A model generated the notes under the pieces. The model saw only the letters and a program-made list of their open reading frames with translations, was not told the DNA's origin and ran no database searches. From positions 1 to 25,942 of the forward strand of contig JBJXEZ010000382.1 of NCBI GenBank assembly GCA_046153695.1: a DNA stretch of 25,942 nucleotides, in the 5' to 3' direction. Shown piece after piece: positions 23,879 to 25,942 of the stretch (positions are counted from its first letter, which is position 1; each line of letters starts with the position of its first letter). A program made the position numbers and the translations under genes. The stretch comes from M3007 sp046153695 (GTDB taxonomy: Bacteria > Bacteroidota > Bacteroidia > Chitinophagales > Saprospiraceae).

Positions 23879-24164
23879 ATGACCGCCACCTACGACGCGC
23901 CCACTTTCAATCGCTCGCGCCACAACATGGTTGACGGCCATTTTCCCCATCATTTTGGGCAACCACAACCTGGTGCTGAGCGCTGCGCAGATCATGGGCG
24001 CAAACGGAGTCATGGCGGTTGGCGTGCCCTACCCGGCAGTCTCCAGAAAACAAACAAGGATCAGGATGAACGTCACCTCGGAAATGACGACAGCGCACCT
24101 CGACAAGGGCTACGACGAGCTGTGCAACGCCATCAACGAGTGCAATGCGGCGGGAATGGGGTAA
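23879..24164 (+). pseudogene. Remnant of a PLP-dependent (alpha-oxoamine synthase/aminotransferase-like) enzyme with internal deletion
   Basis: A frame from the ATG at 23879 reads MTATYDAPTFNRSRHNMV and then loses sense. From about 23925 another frame reads LTAIFPIILGNHNLVLSAAQ, then VMAVGVPYPAVSRKQTRIRM and TTAHLDKGYDELCNAINECN to a TAA at 24164. The second part resembles the last 70-75 residues of fold-type I PLP enzymes of the 2-amino-3-ketobutyrate CoA ligase / aminoketone synthase type (pattern PVIVG..., YPVVPKGQARIR, SAAHTKEQLDKA). The catalytic core with the PLP lysine is absent. The N-terminal and C-terminal pieces appear joined by deletion of several hundred codons. Bases 24165-24332 hold a G run and no recognisable gene. 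Confidence 0.5.
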
Positions 24165-24332
24165 TGCGGGTGTGCCGCCCAACTCCGGCAATATTCACTT
24201 TCCGATGGGGGGGGGTAACAACGGGGCAGGGGCGGGGATATATGAGCGGATATAGTGCGCGTTCGCACCTTCAAAACCCACTTTTCCCGCTGGACAAAAA
24301 ATTCAACTTTTCATCTTCTAAATTTACAAAAA

Positions 24333-24809
24333 ATGAAAGCATTCATTCAAATCTGCCTGTTTGTCACTTTGGCAGTATCGTTTTCCAGTTTCACTAACCT
24401 GGCGGCTCCTGAAATTAAGGACGTAAAAGGCCCCCTAATTACCGCGACCGTGAGCACGCAACTGTCCTGCAAAGCAGGGAATTCGTGCTCAAGCATGATG
24501 TATAGCACAAAGCGCTGGCATGGTTTTAAAATCACGTTGACCGGCGCTTCCATCTCGTTTTACAATTCCAATTTCACCTACAAAATATACGCTGGAAGCA
24601 ATCCTTACGCGGTAGGAGCCATACCAATCGCCACGTTTCCATGCACCAAAAACGTAGTGGAATTTGCCGGCAGCCAGCTGCTCAACAACACTACTTACTC
24701 GGTGCTCATCGCTACATCCGGTGCCAGTGGCATGGTGACGTTCAACACGGGCACAGGCGCCGGTACAAGTTGTGTTCAAGATGGGGGGGCGATCAAGACC
24801 AGAAACTGA
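24333..24809 (+). CDS. Small secreted protein of unknown function
   Basis: The product is 158 residues from the ATG at 24333; a frame upstream to 24255 adds 26 residues without a signal. The N-terminal MKAFIQICLFVTLAVSFSSF is a signal peptide. The mature part is rich in Ser, Thr, Gly and Asn with predicted beta strands (FKITLTGASISFYNSNFTYKIYAG) and Cys residues in LSCKAGNSCSS, FPCTKN and TSCVQDGG that could form disulfides. No family is recognised. It is flanked by the PLP remnant and by the repeat array of the RAYT transposase, so it may be part of an accessory island. Confidence 0.6.
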   Translation: MKAFIQICLFVTLAVSFSSFTNLAAPEIKDVKGPLITATVSTQLSCKAGNSCSSMMYSTKRWHGFKITLTGASISFYNSNFTYKIYAGSNPYAVGAIPIATFPCTKNVVEFAGSQLLNNTTYSVLIATSGASGMVTFNTGTGAGTSCVQDGGAIKTRN

Positions 24810-24830
24810 TCGTTGCATATTCAGCCTTAT

Positions 24831-24915
24831 CCGCAAGTGTTCCGCAACTTACAAAACGACGTGGCTGGCGAGCGTCTTTGACGCGACGCGTGGTGTCAGC
24901 CAGTCTTTGACTGGC
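24831..24915. repeat. REP-like repeat copy 1 (shorter)
   Basis: An 85-bp copy beginning GCAAGTGTTC and containing GCGAGCGTCTTTGACGCGA and the hairpin GCCAGTC-TTT-GACTGGC (24899-24915). It matches the first part of the copy at 24955-25092 closely and lies about 40 bp upstream of it, in the same orientation. Confidence 0.8.
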
Positions 24916-24954
24916 AGTATACAAACAAGATCGTGGTGGTGGACGCGGTCTACC

Positions 24955-25092
24955 CCTGCTGGGCGCAAGTGTTCGGCAACTTAAAAAAACGACGTGGCTC
25001 GCGAGCGTCTTTGACGCGATGCGTGGTGTCAGCCAGTCTTTGACTGGCGAATATGAAACGACGTGCAAAGCAAAGCAAGTCAGAGACTTGCA
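24955..25092. repeat. REP-like repeat copy 2, left flank of the RAYT gene
   Basis: About 138 bp starting CCTGCTG, with GCTCGCGAGCGTCT, the hairpin GCCAGTC-TTT-GACTGGC (25032-25048) and a terminal hairpin GCAAGTC-AGA-GACTTGC (25076-25092). It is a direct copy of 25804-25942 on the other side of the transposase, with scattered substitutions. Confidence 0.8.
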
Positions 25093-25125
25093 ACAAAACG
25101 CGTCGCGTCACAGACGCTCGCGAGC
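24997..25125. repeat. Inverted repeat formed by GCTCGCGAGCGTCT segments
   Basis: The 27-bp segment at 24997-25023 recurs inverted at 25099-25125 with two mismatches, giving a stem that encloses the two small hairpins of copy 2. Stem-loops of this type are the substrates recognised by RAYT transposases, and this one lies 43 bp before the transposase start. Confidence 0.7.
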
Positions 25126-25167
25126 AAACGAGGTAAAGGAAGAAAACAACTCGAAAAAATGTAAACC

Positions 25168-25748
25168 ATGAGTCGTTACAAAATCAAGGATCAATACGGC
25201 CTGAATTTCCTCACACTAACCGTAGTGGATTGGGTGGACGTATTTATCCGAAAATCATACAAGGACATCATCCTCGACAGCCTGCGCTACTGCCAGAAAG
25301 AAAAAGGGCTAATCGTGTGCGCCTACGTCATCATGAGCAGCCATGTCCACTTGATCGTGGAAGCCGGCGGCAGCATACCACTGTCTGACATCCTGCGCGA
25401 CTTCAAAAAATTCACCGCCAAACAAATCCTGCATGAAATTGAAAATGGATCGGAAAGCCGTCGGGAATGGATGCTGCACCGTTTTGCTTACCGGGGCACC
25501 AGGTAGCAGGAAACCGGCAGTTTCAATTTTGGCAATCGGACAACCATCCAATCGAGTTGTACACGCTTCCTGTCATCGCCCAAAAAATTGATTACATCCA
25601 CCTGAATCCAGTGAAAGAGGGATGGGTGGAACGGGCAGACCATTATTTGTACAGCAGTGCTACAAACTATGGTACTGGTACCGGGTTGCTGGATGTGGCA
25701 ATAGTGGATTTGCCAATGTCGTGGGTGGGGTATGTGCCGGGTACTTGA
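25168..25748 (+). pseudogene. REP-associated tyrosine transposase (RAYT, Y1_Tnp family), frameshifted
   Basis: The first frame (25168-25506) encodes the HUH nuclease part, with FLTLTVVDWVDVF, YVIMSSHVHLIVEA (HVH metal-binding motif at residues 59-61) and ILRDFKKFTAKQIL. It ends at TAG after HRFAYRGTR. The adjacent frame carries the rest: QVAGNRQFQFWQSDNHPIEL and YIHLNPVKEGWVERADHYLY then SSATNY, to the TGA at 25748. Adding one G to the G run at 25493-25496 restores a single frame reading HRFAYRGHQVAGNRQFQFW. This fits a one-base deletion or a sequencing error. The restored length, about 193 residues, suits the family. These single-copy transposases mobilise or maintain REP palindromes. Confidence 0.88.
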
Positions 25749-25803
25749 GGGCTTGCTTGAATGACACACAGTTTTTGATTTAATCTCGCACACGCACAAG
25801 TGT

Positions 25804-25942
25804 CCTGCTGAGCGCAAGCGTTCGGCAATAAAAACTAAACGTACTGGCTCGCGAGCGTCTGTGGCGCGATGCGCAGTGTCAGCCAGTCTCTGACCGGCGA
25901 ACAAGAAAAGATGTACAAAATAAAGCAGGTCAGAGACTTGCA
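25804..25942. repeat. REP-like repeat copy 3, right flank of the RAYT gene (cut by window end)
   Basis: This is the same unit as 24955-25092 in direct orientation: CCTGCTGAGCGCAAG, GGCTCGCGAGCGTCT, the hairpin GCCAGTC-TCT-GACCGGC (25882-25898, a G-T compensating change) and GTCAGAGACTTGCA at the edge. The stretch 25749-25803 before it holds no recognisable feature. Confidence 0.78.

Noticed and set aside
24793..25068. 91-residue minus-strand open frame across the repeats
   Set aside because: It is composed of repeat sequence only, and similar repeat-derived frames occur on both strands.
24831..25125. CRISPR-like array
   Set aside because: Only two or three long, unevenly spaced copies are present, with internal hairpins and an adjacent RAYT gene; there are no regular spacers or cas genes.

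Overview
This 25.9 kb window looks like a chromosomal segment of a Bacteroidota bacterium, probably in the Saprospiria/Chitinophagia part of the phylum. The evidence is the family set: PorP/SprF, PD40-OmpA proteins, a GLPGLI protein, an OMP_b-brl_3 barrel receptor, a DUF5916 protein and a membrane-anchored AraC regulator. Three promoters also fit the Bacteroidota sigma consensus (TTTG or TTG, 19 nt, TAnnTTTG). The genus is a guess. No tRNA, rRNA, CRISPR array or phage module was seen.

Layout. (1) 1-6401, minus strand: an envelope cluster of a TPR/PD40/CarboxypepD_reg/OmpA protein, a single-pass cysteine-rich protein of unknown function, a PorP/SprF protein and a second TPR/PD40/OmpA protein cut by the left edge. 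(2) 6488-7469: a 158-bp near-palindromic element, a small beta-barrel protein and a strong hairpin. (3) 7495-13687: a signalling and outer-membrane module of a large barrel receptor, a repeat-rich spacer, a GLPGLI protein, and a divergent histidine kinase/OmpR-type response regulator pair. The divergent intergenic region carries phased AGGTTAA repeats between two recognisable promoters. (4) 13800-14038: an 80-bp terminal-inverted-repeat element next to a degraded wHTH fragment closely related to the response regulator just upstream. (5) 14039-17664: an intradiol-dioxygenase-like exported protein, an exported DJ-1/PfpI-TPR fusion, and a divergent membrane AraC regulator with a heavy-metal-binding-like cysteine motif. 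(6) 17793-20474: a CBM9/DUF5916 outer-membrane protein.

The right part is eroded. At 20493-22929 a LytTR response regulator and a propeller/LytS-type histidine kinase lie head to head. Both have lost their N-termini at the same CTAG, and the kinase has three further in-frame TAG codons. A PIN-domain toxin-antitoxin pair with a clear promoter follows, then a remnant of a PLP enzyme with an internal deletion, a small secreted protein, and a REP-associated tyrosine transposase (RAYT) broken by a 1-nt deletion. The transposase is flanked by direct copies of a ~138-bp repeat.

Main ideas: the histidine kinase/response regulator pair probably controls both itself and the GLPGLI gene, and perhaps the barrel receptor, through the AGGTTAA sites. 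The window also records several rounds of small-element insertion and two-component gene decay.
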